From: Paenibacillus allorhizosphaerae
GTDB taxonomy: Bacteria; Bacillota; Bacilli; Paenibacillales; NBRC-103111
Length of the DNA: 64,000 nt
Direction: 5' to 3'
Assembly (NCBI RefSeq): GCF_910594985.1
Contig: NZ_CAJVCE010000018.1
Span: forward strand, 1-64,000
The notes below the pieces were generated by a model. That model ran no database searches and was not told where the DNA came from. It worked only from the letters and a program-made list of their open reading frames with translations. The position numbers and the translations under genes were made by a program. This document shows, piece by piece, positions 52,059-60,974 of the stretch (positions are counted from its first letter, which is position 1; every line of letters starts with the position of its first letter).

Positions 52059-52209
52059 CGTCATGCCTTCCTTTTTTCAGTCCGATCCGTTCACTAGGGC
52101 CGGGCTCTTTTTGGTGCTTCGATGAGTGTATCGAGGTCTTGGGGCATCTAACGCCGGTTTTAGCAGCTTTTATTCAGTAAGAGTGATTTTGAATTCGATG
52201 GTTTATCCT

Positions 52210-52848
52210 TTATAATGGTTCAGCCTGAAGCAAGCCTATATTAATTGCTTCCCACAGGTAGAGGGATACGATTGTAGAATAAGGCTTCCATTCGACATGT
52301 TTGCGTTGCAATTGAGATTTTCCATCGCTCTCTTCTGTAGCATAAAGCCATTCCGCAGCACGATGAAGTCCCCTGTCCCCGAAAGATATAACATCCTGTC
52401 TTCCCAAGTAGAAAATGAGAAACATCTCCGCAGTCCAACGGCCAATCCCCTTAATTGAGGTTAATATTCGAACGACTTCCTCGTCATCCAGCTCGCCAAA
52501 CACTTGAAAGTCAACCAAATCTTGTTTTGCCCGTTCGGCGACGTTCCGGATATAGCTGAGCTTGTTCTTGGATAGTCCTGCTGAGCGCAAGAGTTCCTCT
52601 TTTGTGGCTATGATGGTATCTGGCGTTATAGTTCCACATATAAGTTCTACCCGGCGAAAAATCGTTTCAGCGGCCTTGGCCGAAAGTTGTTGCCCGACTA
52701 ACGATCTCGTCAGATAAGTAAAACCATCTTGCTGACCTGGAATTCGGATGTGCCCGATCCAATTTATCAGCTTGTCTAGTAAAGGATCGTTTTCGCACAA
52801 TTCACGTACACAACGATTGTTTGGATGAATATCGAAGAGATATTGCAA
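52210..52848 (-). CDS. DNA-3-methyladenine glycosylase (AlkA-type)
   Basis: 212 residues of the helix-hairpin-helix GPD glycosylases. LTRSLVGQQLSAKAAETIFR, LSKNKLSYIRNVAERAKQDL, the hairpin SIKGIGRWTAEMFLIF and the loop SFGDRGLHRA, in which Asp158 is the catalytic residue, are all present. It removes alkylated purines from DNA in base excision repair. The TTG at 52848 is supported by AAAGGA eight bases upstream; the ATG at 52857 lies too close to that site. The longer frame reaching 53370 is antisense to the CMD promoter region and is not credible. Confidence 0.88.
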   Translation of the reverse strand: MQYLFDIHPNNRCVRELCENDPLLDKLINWIGHIRIPGQQDGFTYLTRSLVGQQLSAKAAETIFRRVELICGTITPDTIIATKEELLRSAGLSKNKLSYIRNVAERAKQDLVDFQVFGELDDEEVVRILTSIKGIGRWTAEMFLIFYLGRQDVISFGDRGLHRAAEWLYATEESDGKSQLQRKHVEWKPYSTIVSLYLWEAINIGLLQAEPL

Positions 52849-52857
52849 TTTAATCAT

Positions 52858-53141
52858 CCTTTCTGGTTGGAGCCCAACCGAACAAGTGAGAATCAACGAG
52901 CGTGTGTGCCGCTCTGGAAAAATTATCGGGGTTAAAGTCGGACTGATGTATATAAGATAGCATAACGGCTCCATTGCATAACATACGCAATAGTTCTGCC
53001 AACTCGGATGGACAGGCAGCACCAACCCAGAATGATCGACTGGCATTTCCACATAGTGCAGAATGAATAATTTTCTATTTGTCTTGAGACGGGGGATATA
53101 ATTCCTTCCCGATGACATATCGTAATCATTTGAAAAATGTC
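52858..53141. other. Intergenic stretch between the glycosylase and CMD genes
   Basis: About 280 bases between divergent genes. A minus-strand frame crosses it, but it has no start signal or recognisable protein pattern. I see nothing else before the MerR-type promoter. Confidence 0.4.
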
Positions 53142-53172
53142 TTGCTTTAGAGCGCGCTCTAAAGTTTAGAAT
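53142..53172 (+). promoter_or_regulatory. MerR-type promoter with 19-base spacer and 20-bp palindrome
   Basis: TTGCTT (53142-53147) and TAGAAT (53167-53172) are separated by 19 bases, the over-long spacing that MerR activators correct by twisting DNA. Inside it CTTTAGAGCG and CGCTCTAAAG (53145-53164) form a perfect 20-bp palindrome. It lies 33 bases before the CMD gene. The MerR protein encoded next is the expected activator. Confidence 0.85.
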
Positions 53173-53204
53173 GAGAATCAGCCAAAACATAAGGAGCTGA
53201 TCAT

Positions 53205-53564
53205 ATGAAAAATCGGTATGAATTCGGAATGGAAATGCTGAAGAAGGTGGACGGACATGCAGGGGAAGCCGTTGTGGCTCCTTTGGGGGATTTAGGGAAA
53301 ATTCTCGTGGAAACGTTCGGCGATATTTACGGCCGCGAAGGTTTAAGCCTAAGGGAACGGGAAATCGCAACGATCGCCATGCTGACCGTGATGGGCAGGG
53401 AGACTCAACTGAAGGTGCATATCGTGGCCGGTTCCAACGTAGGGCTGACGCGTCAGGAAATGGAGGAGCTTATTATTCACACGGTTCTTTACGGGGGGTT
53501 CCCTACAGCCATTAACGGAATGAACCTGCTGAACAGCATGACATTGCCGGGAGAAGTGAAATAA
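53205..53564 (+). CDS. Carboxymuconolactone decarboxylase family protein
   Basis: 119 residues of the CMD/AhpD-like helical fold. GDIYGREGLSLREREIATIA and HIVAGSNVGLTRQEMEELII match the family, but there is no CxxC, so an AhpD peroxidase role is unlikely. Its pairing with a MerR regulator recalls B. subtilis adhR/yraC, which respond to aldehydes; that parallel is inference. AAGGAG lies upstream of the ATG. Confidence 0.88.
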   Translation: MKNRYEFGMEMLKKVDGHAGEAVVAPLGDLGKILVETFGDIYGREGLSLREREIATIAMLTVMGRETQLKVHIVAGSNVGLTRQEMEELIIHTVLYGGFPTAINGMNLLNSMTLPGEVK

Positions 53565-53589
53565 CGTTGCATTCTGATATAATTAAAGC

Positions 53590-53988
53590 ATGAAAACGAC
53601 GTATACCATTCAGCAAGTTACTGAGATGACCGGCCTCTCCTCTCATACGCTGCGTTATTACGAGAGGGCCGGTCTCATCCGCGCCATTGCAAGAGAAGAT
53701 AACGGCTACCGCCTTTATTCCAAGACGGACCTGGAATGGCTTCGGTTCCTCATCCGCCTCCGCGATACCGGCATGCCGATCCGTAAGATGCAGCATTTCG
53801 CCGAGCTGCGCTACCGCGGGGAGGAGACGGTCGCCGAGCGCAGACGGGTGCTCGAGGATCATAAACAACAGATCAAGGAGCAGATCGGCCAGCTTACCGT
53901 AACATTAGAGGTCTTAAACGAGAAGACCGATTATTACAAGGAGATGGAGCGAGACATTGAAGAGCGAACAAGAACCAAGCCGGTATGA
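53590..53988 (+). CDS. MerR-family transcriptional regulator
   Basis: 132 residues. The MerR helix-turn-helix and wing (TIQQVTEMTGLSSHTLRYYE, then RAGLIRAIAREDNGYRLY) are followed by the second helix pair (RLRDTGMPIRKMQHFAELRY) and a coiled-coil dimer helix. No Cys is positioned for metal sensing, which suggests an organic or electrophile signal (NmlR/AdhR-like). It is the second gene after the 19-base-spacer promoter and so should activate its own operon. Confidence 0.9.
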   Translation: MKTTYTIQQVTEMTGLSSHTLRYYERAGLIRAIAREDNGYRLYSKTDLEWLRFLIRLRDTGMPIRKMQHFAELRYRGEETVAERRRVLEDHKQQIKEQIGQLTVTLEVLNEKTDYYKEMERDIEERTRTKPV

Positions 53989-54334
53989 ACGAGGCTTTGA
54001 GCTCTTGTCCTGTATAATTCGGATATGGCCCGGCATTGGGAAATGTAAAGTTATTGCCTGCATCATTTCCCGGGCAAGCGCAGGAGTCGACTCCATCTTC
54101 ACAATTATTTGAGTATATACGACAATTCTGACAAAATGCTCGAATGTCGTACGGGAATTCGACGGCATCGTCGAATGAAGGAGGTATGATGGTATCTATT
54201 GTTGGGGCATATGACAGTACTCCTCTTACTGTGTAATCAGTAACATGACATTATGACAAAAAGTAGAATGAATCCTACGGTTAAGAATATCTCAAGCCAA
54301 ACCCAAAAGTGACAGTTAAGAATTGGAGAAATTG
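53989..54334. other. Gene-poor stretch after the MerR gene
   Basis: No credible gene. A fine AAGGAGG site at 54178-54184 leads only to a 16-codon frame (MMVSIVGAYDSTPLTV, 54186-54236) with the site too close to the ATG; it may be a peptide or the start of a lost gene. Confidence 0.35.
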
Positions 54335-54403
54335 AGAATGATCATTCTAGACTACAGAAACAACATCATCGCTTTTCGGACGATAAGATGATCGGCCGAT
54401 CAT
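54335..54403. promoter_or_regulatory. Two perfect palindromes in the intergenic region
   Basis: AGAATGATCATTCT (54335-54348) and ATGATCGGCCGATCAT (54388-54403) are perfect palindromes 40 bases apart that share an ATGATC half. They could be operators, but no regulator can be assigned. Confidence 0.35.
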
Positions 54404-54405
54404 AC

Positions 54406-54430
54406 CCGCGTTTATCGCGGCTTTTTTTAT
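54406..54430 (+). terminator. Terminator hairpin
   Basis: CCGCG and CGCGG with loop TTTAT are followed by CTTTTTTTATTTT. No gene ends just upstream. Confidence 0.7.
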
Positions 54431-54532
54431 TTTATATGTCCATGCACTATTTGTGCATAACCGTTTTTAGACACTAACATGCCCGGCGACAAAAAAGGTA
54501 CGAAGCGCGGTCGCACGCGAACATCCGCGCAC

Positions 54533-54577
54533 AAAAAGCCCGCACGGATGCCCATATGCGAAGCGGGCTTTTTGCCG
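54533..54577. terminator. Bidirectional terminator, first copy of a repeated sequence
   Basis: AAAAAGCCCGC and GCGGGCTTTTT form a perfect 11-bp stem. The 3' arm with its flank, GCGAAGCGGGCTTTTTGCCG (54558-54577), is repeated exactly after the sulfatase gene at 56531-56550. Confidence 0.8.
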
Positions 54578-54738
54578 CTGTTTAAATTTTTAATCGAATC
54601 GGCATAGTGCTTAATCGATCCTGACGTAGGCTCGAATACTGCATGTTGATATAATAGCGCTATATATGATATCAGGCTGTCCGACAGTTTAAGACGGCCA
54701 AATGATTCCAGCAGAGTACAGGTGAGAGGAATGTGGGG

Positions 54739-56451
54739 ATGAATAAAAAATTGTCGCGTCGGGAGTTTGTGATCGGACTCGGAGCATTAGGGGGAACCGT
54801 GCTTGCCGCTTCGGCAGGAGGCTGGCTGCTGCGCAGCCCGTCGAACCCCGAAGGCGGAGCATTGCCTGCAGGAGACGGGAGCGTTCCGCAACGTCCTGCA
54901 GCCATGAAGAAGAAGCCTAATATCGTCGTTATTTTGGCGGATGATCTCGGATATTCGGATATCGGCTGCTATGGCGGCCAAATCGAAACGCCGAATTTGG
55001 ATAAGCTGGCCGCAGGCGGAATCCGGATGACCCAATTTACGAATACGGCCCGCTGCTCGCCGTCAAGAGCTTCACTCTTGACGGGGTTGCACCCTCATCA
55101 AGCAGGAATGGCTCATCTGCAGGGCTACTTCGGTCCTTACACGCAGAAGCTGAACGATAGCTGCGTAACGATCGCGGAGGTGTTGAAGGATAACGGCTAC
55201 GGCACTTACATGGCGGGCAAATGGCATTTGGGTCCCGGTTTTCCGCATCAGCGAGGCTTTGACAAAGCGTACCATTATCTCGGCGTCGACTATTTCGCCA
55301 CAGAAAGTATTTCGCTTAACGGGGTGAAGGTCGCTCCTTCGTCAATCAGCAAAAACTATTATTCAACGGACGATATGACGAATAAAGCGATCGGTCTTTT
55401 GGAGAATCATATGAGCGCGACGCCGGAAAAGCCTTTTTTCCTGTATATGTCGTACACAGTACCGCATTTCCCGCTTCAGGCTAAGGACAAGGATATCGCC
55501 AAGTATAAAGGCCGGTTCGACCGGGGATGGGAAGCGCTGCGCCAGGAAAAATTCGCTCGCATGAAGGAGATGGGCATTATCGACCCGAAGTGGGAACTGC
55601 CTGCAATGACCGATTCGGGAGCCGTCGCCTGGGAGAATGAGAGCTCCAAGTCATGGAGGCTCCGGGCGATGGAGGTGTATGCCGCGATGGTCGACTGTAT
55701 GGATCAAAATATCGGACGGCTGGTTCAAACGCTGGAGAAGTCCGGCGAGCTCGACAATACGTTCCTGGTGTTTCTTTCGGACAATGGCGGGAATGCCGAA
55801 TTTCTCAATATTAAAGATACGAAGAAGCTGCCTGGCGGACCGGGTTACGCCGAGGGTAACGGTCATTACGGTGCCGGGTGGGCCAGCTTATCCAATACCC
55901 CCTTCCGCATGTATAAGCATTACATTCATCAGGGCGGCATCGCGTCTCCGTTTATCGTTCACTGGCCTGCCGGCTTGAAGGAGAAAGGCGCACTGAGGAA
56001 AAAGCCTGCTCAGCTTACCGATGTGATGGCAACCGTTCTTGAGGTGAGCGGCTCCAAGTATCCGGAACAGTATAAAGGGCATAAGATTATACCGGCCGAA
56101 GGAACCAGTCTTCTTATGATTCTCGAGAACGATACGACGAGCAAGCAATATTTATTTTGGGAACATGAGGGCAATTGCGGTGTCAGGAACAACAACTGGA
56201 AGCTGGTAAAATTCGAGAAATATCCGTGGGAACTGTACGATTTGGAGAAGGACGGTACGGAGATGCACGATTTGGCCAGAAGTCAGCCCGAGGTCGTGAA
56301 GCGGCTAAGCGACGAATACGAGAAATGGACGAAAAGGGCGAACGTCCTGAAGAAAGAGGAGTACCTGAAATATTGGAAGGGCAAAAACGATGGAGAAGGA
56401 CCGACCGGGCCGATCGATTTGCAGAAAATAAAAGGAGCCCCGAAAGCATAG
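54739..56451 (+). CDS. Exported S1-type sulfatase
   Basis: 570 residues. The N terminus MNKKLSRREFVIGLGALGG is a Tat signal, so the enzyme is exported folded. The sulfatase signature CSPSRASLLTG carries Cys106, which must be converted to formylglycine. Metal ligands appear in VVILADDLGYSD and FLSDNGGN, and AGKWHLGP is the usual His-containing motif. It removes sulfate esters, most likely from a sulfated polysaccharide. No maturase gene is in the window. The start at 54739 is preferred over the GTG at 54733. A related C-terminal fragment lies downstream, so the gene was once duplicated. Confidence 0.93.
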   Translation: MNKKLSRREFVIGLGALGGTVLAASAGGWLLRSPSNPEGGALPAGDGSVPQRPAAMKKKPNIVVILADDLGYSDIGCYGGQIETPNLDKLAAGGIRMTQFTNTARCSPSRASLLTGLHPHQAGMAHLQGYFGPYTQKLNDSCVTIAEVLKDNGYGTYMAGKWHLGPGFPHQRGFDKAYHYLGVDYFATESISLNGVKVAPSSISKNYYSTDDMTNKAIGLLENHMSATPEKPFFLYMSYTVPHFPLQAKDKDIAKYKGRFDRGWEALRQEKFARMKEMGIIDPKWELPAMTDSGAVAWENESSKSWRLRAMEVYAAMVDCMDQNIGRLVQTLEKSGELDNTFLVFLSDNGGNAEFLNIKDTKKLPGGPGYAEGNGHYGAGWASLSNTPFRMYKHYIHQGGIASPFIVHWPAGLKEKGALRKKPAQLTDVMATVLEVSGSKYPEQYKGHKIIPAEGTSLLMILENDTTSKQYLFWEHEGNCGVRNNNWKLVKFEKYPWELYDLEKDGTEMHDLARSQPEVVKRLSDEYEKWTKRANVLKKEEYLKYWKGKNDGEGPTGPIDLQKIKGAPKA

Positions 56452-56509
56452 CGACGGACCAGTTGTCCGAAATTATGGTTTTAGGTAAATAAATTTTCCG
56501 CCGTACATC

Positions 56510-56550
56510 AAGTCCGTTCGCATGCCCTGTGCGAAGCGGGCTTTTTGCCG
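56510..56550 (+). terminator. Sulfatase terminator, second copy of the repeated sequence
   Basis: TTCGCA/TGCGAA and AAGTCC/GGGCTT form a two-step stem followed by TTTTT. It contains the 20-base stretch shared with 54558-54577. Confidence 0.85.
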
Positions 56551-56561
56551 TTGCTCAACAC

Positions 56562-56640
56562 TTGTCCGACCGGACCTATCGATCTACGGAAGTTAAAAGG
56601 CTCTGTAGGCATAATGACGGACCAGACTGCTCCAAAGGCA
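56562..56640 (+). pseudogene. C-terminal remnant of a second sulfatase
   Basis: The frame reads CPTGPIDLRKLKGSVGIMTD, a diverged copy of the sulfatase end TGPIDLQKIKGAPKA. The nucleotide match runs past the sulfatase stop codon (TAATGACGGACCAG against TAGCGACGGACCAG). No body of the gene remains. Confidence 0.75.
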
Positions 56641-56741
56641 ATTTGCGAAAAGATGTCCTTTTGTCAACTTGCAGGTAGTCTTCATACGGGTGAATTTCCG
56701 CACCCGTTCCGCACATGCCGCACAAGCTGGTGGAGCGGCAG

Positions 56742-57647
56742 CTACCCCTGAACGCTGCCATAATAACGCTTCCGGTATTGGATGGCCGGAACGGACTCGT
56801 ATGTGCTGAACACCCGGCTGAATTGATTCAGTGTTTCGAAGCCCGATAGCACCGCAATTTCCTTCAGCGAGTAGGACGTATTGACGAGCAGTTCCTTCGC
56901 GCGCTGAAGGCGAAGCTGCCGCAAATACTCCGTAGGCGATACGCCCATTGTTTTGCGGAACAGAAGACGCAGGTGACTTTCGCTTATATACAAATAATTG
57001 GCCAAATCGGGCAGCTTAAGCCTCCTGTCCAGGTTCAACTGCATATATGTGCATATCCTGCTGATGCGGGGATCGATCTCCTGGGGCTCGTCAGGCAAAT
57101 AGCACCGCATCATGTCGAGGAAGCGGGCGAACCAGAAGTGAAACGAGGCGTTTAAGGCGAACAGCGCGGCCGTTTCGTCGGTATTGACCCTACTGATGAT
57201 CAGCTGGGGCTGATCCAAGGCATTAAGCTCTTTGATCACTTTTAGGGATTGCACCAGAAGCTTCGCGGTCAGCTTCGAAATCTCCGTAAAGGCGGAAATA
57301 TCCGCGACCCGCGTTAGCAAAGGGAGTTTGTACAACTCCGCAAAGTTTAAGGAGCCGATCTTGATATCGCAGCCTATCGTATAGTAGTGAAACGGACCGG
57401 AAGCCGGGTCGCTTGGCAAAACGGTTCTGGGTGTTTGAGGCGGAATGACGACGATATCCCCGGCTTGCACTTCATGAAGAGAGCCGTTCACCTCGATCGT
57501 TCTTTTTCCTTCCACGACGATCCATATAATCGTTTTTGCATAATTCGCCCGAGGGAACTCCGTTTCGGCGTTCACAACATGTTCGATAACCCATGCCATC
57601 CGCATAAAGAGGTCATCGACAAATTTGATTCTGCTTAATATGGCCAC
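56742..57647 (-). CDS. AraC-family regulator with cupin sensor domain
   Basis: 301 residues. The cupin-like N-terminal half (ANYAKTIIWIVVEGKRTIEV, VQAGDIVVIPPQTPRTV) senses a ligand. The C-terminal DNA-binding domain has LPDLANYLYISESHLRLLFR and SLKEIAVLSGFETLNQFSRV. The GTG at 57647, 11 bases after AGGAGGAGG, is preferred over the longer frame to 57719. It is divergent from the lipoprotein-sulfatase-reductase-GH43 genes and very likely activates them. Confidence 0.92.
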   Translation of the reverse strand: MAILSRIKFVDDLFMRMAWVIEHVVNAETEFPRANYAKTIIWIVVEGKRTIEVNGSLHEVQAGDIVVIPPQTPRTVLPSDPASGPFHYYTIGCDIKIGSLNFAELYKLPLLTRVADISAFTEISKLTAKLLVQSLKVIKELNALDQPQLIISRVNTDETAALFALNASFHFWFARFLDMMRCYLPDEPQEIDPRISRICTYMQLNLDRRLKLPDLANYLYISESHLRLLFRKTMGVSPTEYLRQLRLQRAKELLVNTSYSLKEIAVLSGFETLNQFSRVFSTYESVPAIQYRKRYYGSVQG

Positions 57648-57726
57648 CCGAGCCAGCCTCCTCCTGAACGTGGACCAACATAATCGAAAATGCGTAATTG
57701 TTAATCGATTGCTCGGCAACCCGTTA

Positions 57727-57780
57727 TGCTACTATTTTATTGTAGCACATTCGCTTATCGAATGTGTAACAGCGTTTACA
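57727..57780. promoter_or_regulatory. Divergent control region with inverted repeat and cre-like site
   Basis: TGCTAC (57727-57732) and GTAGCA (57742-57747) form an inverted repeat. TAACAGCGTTTACA (57767-57780) matches 12 of 14 positions of the CcpA cre consensus and lies 28 bases before the lipoprotein start, where binding would block transcription. Confidence 0.5.
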
Positions 57781-57808
57781 TGTATCGAAAAATGGGAGGT
57801 AAGCAGCT

Positions 57809-59152
57809 TTGAAAAAGAGAGAGCGTTTGATGGCGTTGATGGTAGTTTTTCTCGCAATTGCACTCGCGGGGTGCAGCTTTGGGGGGCAAAAGGACGGCGC
57901 AGGAAACAAGCAGAACGAGAACGTTCAGCCGGCCGGGAAAATGGATGTAATCGAGAAGCCGGTGACGCTAAAGATCTATTTCCCTAAAGAATTTTCCGAC
58001 GAAGTTTACGCAAAATTCGTAAAGGAACCGATCGAGAAAAAGTTCCCTAATGTTACATTGGAACGGCAGCTGCCGGAAAAAGGCGGTCCCGAGGGGATGA
58101 ACATTCTACTGACTTCCGGTGATGTTCCCGACCTGTTCTATTCGGTGCCCGGATGGTACGGGAAGCTTCAGCTGAGTCATGTGTTTGATGATCTGACACC
58201 ACTTATCCAAAAGTACAATTTCGATATGGGCAGACTCCACCCCATGGTGCTTGAAACGATCAAGAGCTACTCCAAGGACGGTAAAATCGAAATATTGCCC
58301 GAAAGTATGGCCACGCTCGTTCTCGTGTACAACAAAGCGATCTTCGACAAATTCGGGGTTCCGTATCCGAAGGATGGCATGACATGGGAGCAAATGATGA
58401 CGGTTGCACGTGACGTCAGCAAGACAGATGACGGAACACAGTTCAGAGGGCTCGAATTCGACCGTTTTTTCCCGATCAACAATAGCCAAATGTCGCTGCC
58501 GTTCGTCGATCCGAAGACGAATAAAGCGATCATAAGCTCGGACGGATGGCAAAAGTTTATGTCCACGTTGAAGGCGGTATACGACGTACCCGGCAACAAG
58601 CCGCCCAAAATGATCGGCAACGGGGCTCTGTTTTACAAGGAAAAGACACTCGCCATGTTTATCGGCAATATTAACTATTTGAACAATTTGATGTCGATTC
58701 CGGATTCGGATTTGCAATGGGATATGGTGACGATGCCGACCTTCAGCGATTTGCCAGGTACGGCTACACAGGTGAATACCCCATACTATGGCATTACGCC
58801 TACGTCTACCCATAAGGATGAAGCTTTCAAGGTGATCGCTTACTTGCTGTCGGATGAGATGCAGACGTATTACAATAAAGAAGGTCGTCTGACGGTCTTG
58901 AACGATAAAGCGATCCGCGATCAGTACGGGGCCAATCTGAAGGAGCTGTCTGGCAAAAACGTGAAGGCGGTCACGACGCTGCAACCGGCGGGGCCAAGAC
59001 CGTTTACCCTTTATGACGATTATGTCGTCGTACAGTTGTCTAACGCGCTGCAGCGGGCGACGATCGACAACATCGATTTAAATACCGCTTTGAGAGAAGC
59101 CGGGGAATTGGCCGACAAAGAGATAGAGAATTATATCAATTCGATGAAATAG
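57809..59152 (+). CDS. ABC-type sugar-binding lipoprotein (orphan, paralogue 3)
   Basis: 447 residues, lipobox LAGC with lipidated Cys22. Motifs such as YNKAIFDKFGVPYPKDGMTW and FVDPKTNKAIISSDGW show it is a paralogue of the proteins at 3354 and 14039. Translation starts at a TTG after GGGAGG. It is divergent from the AraC gene, and a sulfatase follows after 24 bases, so the ligand may be a desulfated or sulfated oligosaccharide. No permease genes accompany it in the window. Confidence 0.92.
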   Translation: MKKRERLMALMVVFLAIALAGCSFGGQKDGAGNKQNENVQPAGKMDVIEKPVTLKIYFPKEFSDEVYAKFVKEPIEKKFPNVTLERQLPEKGGPEGMNILLTSGDVPDLFYSVPGWYGKLQLSHVFDDLTPLIQKYNFDMGRLHPMVLETIKSYSKDGKIEILPESMATLVLVYNKAIFDKFGVPYPKDGMTWEQMMTVARDVSKTDDGTQFRGLEFDRFFPINNSQMSLPFVDPKTNKAIISSDGWQKFMSTLKAVYDVPGNKPPKMIGNGALFYKEKTLAMFIGNINYLNNLMSIPDSDLQWDMVTMPTFSDLPGTATQVNTPYYGITPTSTHKDEAFKVIAYLLSDEMQTYYNKEGRLTVLNDKAIRDQYGANLKELSGKNVKAVTTLQPAGPRPFTLYDDYVVVQLSNALQRATIDNIDLNTALREAGELADKEIENYINSMK

Positions 59153-59176
59153 AATATTTTATAAGGAGAGAACCCG

Positions 59177-60706
59177 ATGTCCAGACCCAACATCCTGCTT
59201 ATTCAAACCGACCAGCAAACGGCGGAAACGTTAAGTCTGTACGGCAATCCGGTGCTGCAAACTCCAGCTTTGGAGCGTCTTGCGGAGAAAGGGGTCGTGT
59301 TCGAGCTTGCGTTCTGCAACTATCCGGCATGCTCGCCCTCGCGTTCATCCATGTTTACTGGCCGTTACGCTTCGACGATTGGCGTGCATGCGAATCATAT
59401 GTTAATCAACCCGAACGAAACGACGCTGCCTCAGGTGTTGAAGGAGAACGGCTACCAGACCGCGATTATCGGGAAAAATCACGCGTTCATGAATGACGCG
59501 GCCAAATCGTACTATCCGGGCTCCGTTCCCGAGAAGGCCAGTCTGCTGCGGCAAGTATTCGATCACGTTCGTCTTGCCGAGCACGGCCATATGGTCGACG
59601 GGTACCGGAACGATCCGGAAAGTATCGCGGCTCATGAATGGGCTCAGCGCAACTGCTGGAACAGCCCGCTCGGACATGGCACAAATCCGGCCCGGCTGGA
59701 GAAATGCGGCACCTACCTCCTCGGCCAATCAATGGTAGACTATCTGGAGAAGGTTAGAGATCCGGAGAAGCCGTTCTTCACATGGCTGTCGTTCCCGGAT
59801 CCGCACACTCCGTATCAGGTGCCGGAGCCTTATGCCAGTATGATCGACCCGGCCGATGTGCCGCTGCCGCCTAAAGATAATCTGGATGGCAAGCCGGAGC
59901 GGCAGAAGGTCATGCACGTGATGGACGCGATGGATCGCGCCGACGACGACTTGATCCGCAAGGTAAGGGCAATTCACTACGGCATGATCAAGTTTATCGA
60001 CGATACGCTCGCGACCATTTTCACCAAGATGGAATCGCTCGGCTTAATGGAAAATACGATGATCGTCTTCACCTCCGATCATGGGGATTCGATGGGGGCG
60101 CATGGGCTCATCCAGAAGCATAACGGGTTCTACGATTCGTTTACGCATGTACCGTTTATCGTCTATGCGCCGGGTTACAAAGGACCGAAGCGTACCGGCT
60201 ATATGGTCGAGCTGGTCGACGTCATGCCGACCTTGCTTGAGATGGTAGGAGTACCGGTTCCGTACGGCTGCCAAGGCCGGAGCCTCGCGCCGTTCCTCCG
60301 GTCGGAGCAGGATTACTTCCCTCGGGAGTATGTGGTTATGGAAAGCGGAGAAGAGGGAGAGTCGCCGAAGCTGTCGGATATTACCGGCCGGCCGGAGCAT
60401 CCGTTCGACGAACGGTACTTCGTTTGGTGCGCTTACCGGGACGCCTGGCTGGGCAAAGGGAAGAGCATCCGCACCCACGACTGGAAGCTGAACGTCTATG
60501 CAAACGGGGAAGGGGAGCTGTACGACTTGAAGAGCGACCCGCACGAGCTGACGAACTTGTTCGGCGACCCGGCCTATGACCCTATCGTTCACGGGCTCGA
60601 CCGGAAGCTGCTCCTGTGGTCGATGGCCAAAGAGGATCGCCTCCCGATGAACACGACCATTAAATTGAATTACGAAGATAAGAGGAAAGAAAACGCGAAT
60701 GCGTGA
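59177..60706 (+). CDS. Cytoplasmic S1-type sulfatase
   Basis: 509 residues starting MSRPNILLIQTDQQTAETLS without a signal peptide. The formylglycine motif is CSPSRSSMFTG (Cys52). IIGKNHAF stands for the second motif and IVFTSDHGDSMGAHG gives the metal ligands. It probably desulfates sugars after import, whereas the 54739 enzyme acts outside. The TACGAC-rich C-terminal LYDLKSDPHELTNLFGDP is the usual family end. AAGGAGAG precedes the ATG. Confidence 0.92.
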   Translation: MSRPNILLIQTDQQTAETLSLYGNPVLQTPALERLAEKGVVFELAFCNYPACSPSRSSMFTGRYASTIGVHANHMLINPNETTLPQVLKENGYQTAIIGKNHAFMNDAAKSYYPGSVPEKASLLRQVFDHVRLAEHGHMVDGYRNDPESIAAHEWAQRNCWNSPLGHGTNPARLEKCGTYLLGQSMVDYLEKVRDPEKPFFTWLSFPDPHTPYQVPEPYASMIDPADVPLPPKDNLDGKPERQKVMHVMDAMDRADDDLIRKVRAIHYGMIKFIDDTLATIFTKMESLGLMENTMIVFTSDHGDSMGAHGLIQKHNGFYDSFTHVPFIVYAPGYKGPKRTGYMVELVDVMPTLLEMVGVPVPYGCQGRSLAPFLRSEQDYFPREYVVMESGEEGESPKLSDITGRPEHPFDERYFVWCAYRDAWLGKGKSIRTHDWKLNVYANGEGELYDLKSDPHELTNLFGDPAYDPIVHGLDRKLLLWSMAKEDRLPMNTTIKLNYEDKRKENANA

Positions 60707-60974
60707 TGTTTAATCGATTTCGAATGTTTAAGTTCCACAAGCAAGCCTAATTCGTCCGGATCGAATCGAGAGCTAAAAAGCGCAGGCTTCGCTCCCCCGA
60801 CTTCCGTTTCTCGCCTTTCGGGCTGCGGTACGGGGGCGGCTACGCCCACATCCAACGTTAAGATGATCACCATCTTTTTAATTGGAAATTTATTTAAGCT
60901 CTCTTCCGTTGTCCGGATCAACTGGTAAATAGCTTAAAATGAGTTTCAAAACTGATTATACGAGGAGGATTAAC

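Noticed and set aside
52849-53370. N-terminal extension of the AlkA-type glycosylase to 386 residues
   Set aside because: The added part is antisense to the CMD promoter and gene, does not fit the family, and a well-placed ribosome binding site supports the TTG at 52848.
54186-54236. 16-codon peptide frame after AAGGAGG
   Set aside because: The ribosome binding site is one to four bases from the possible ATGs, too close, and there is no other support for translation.
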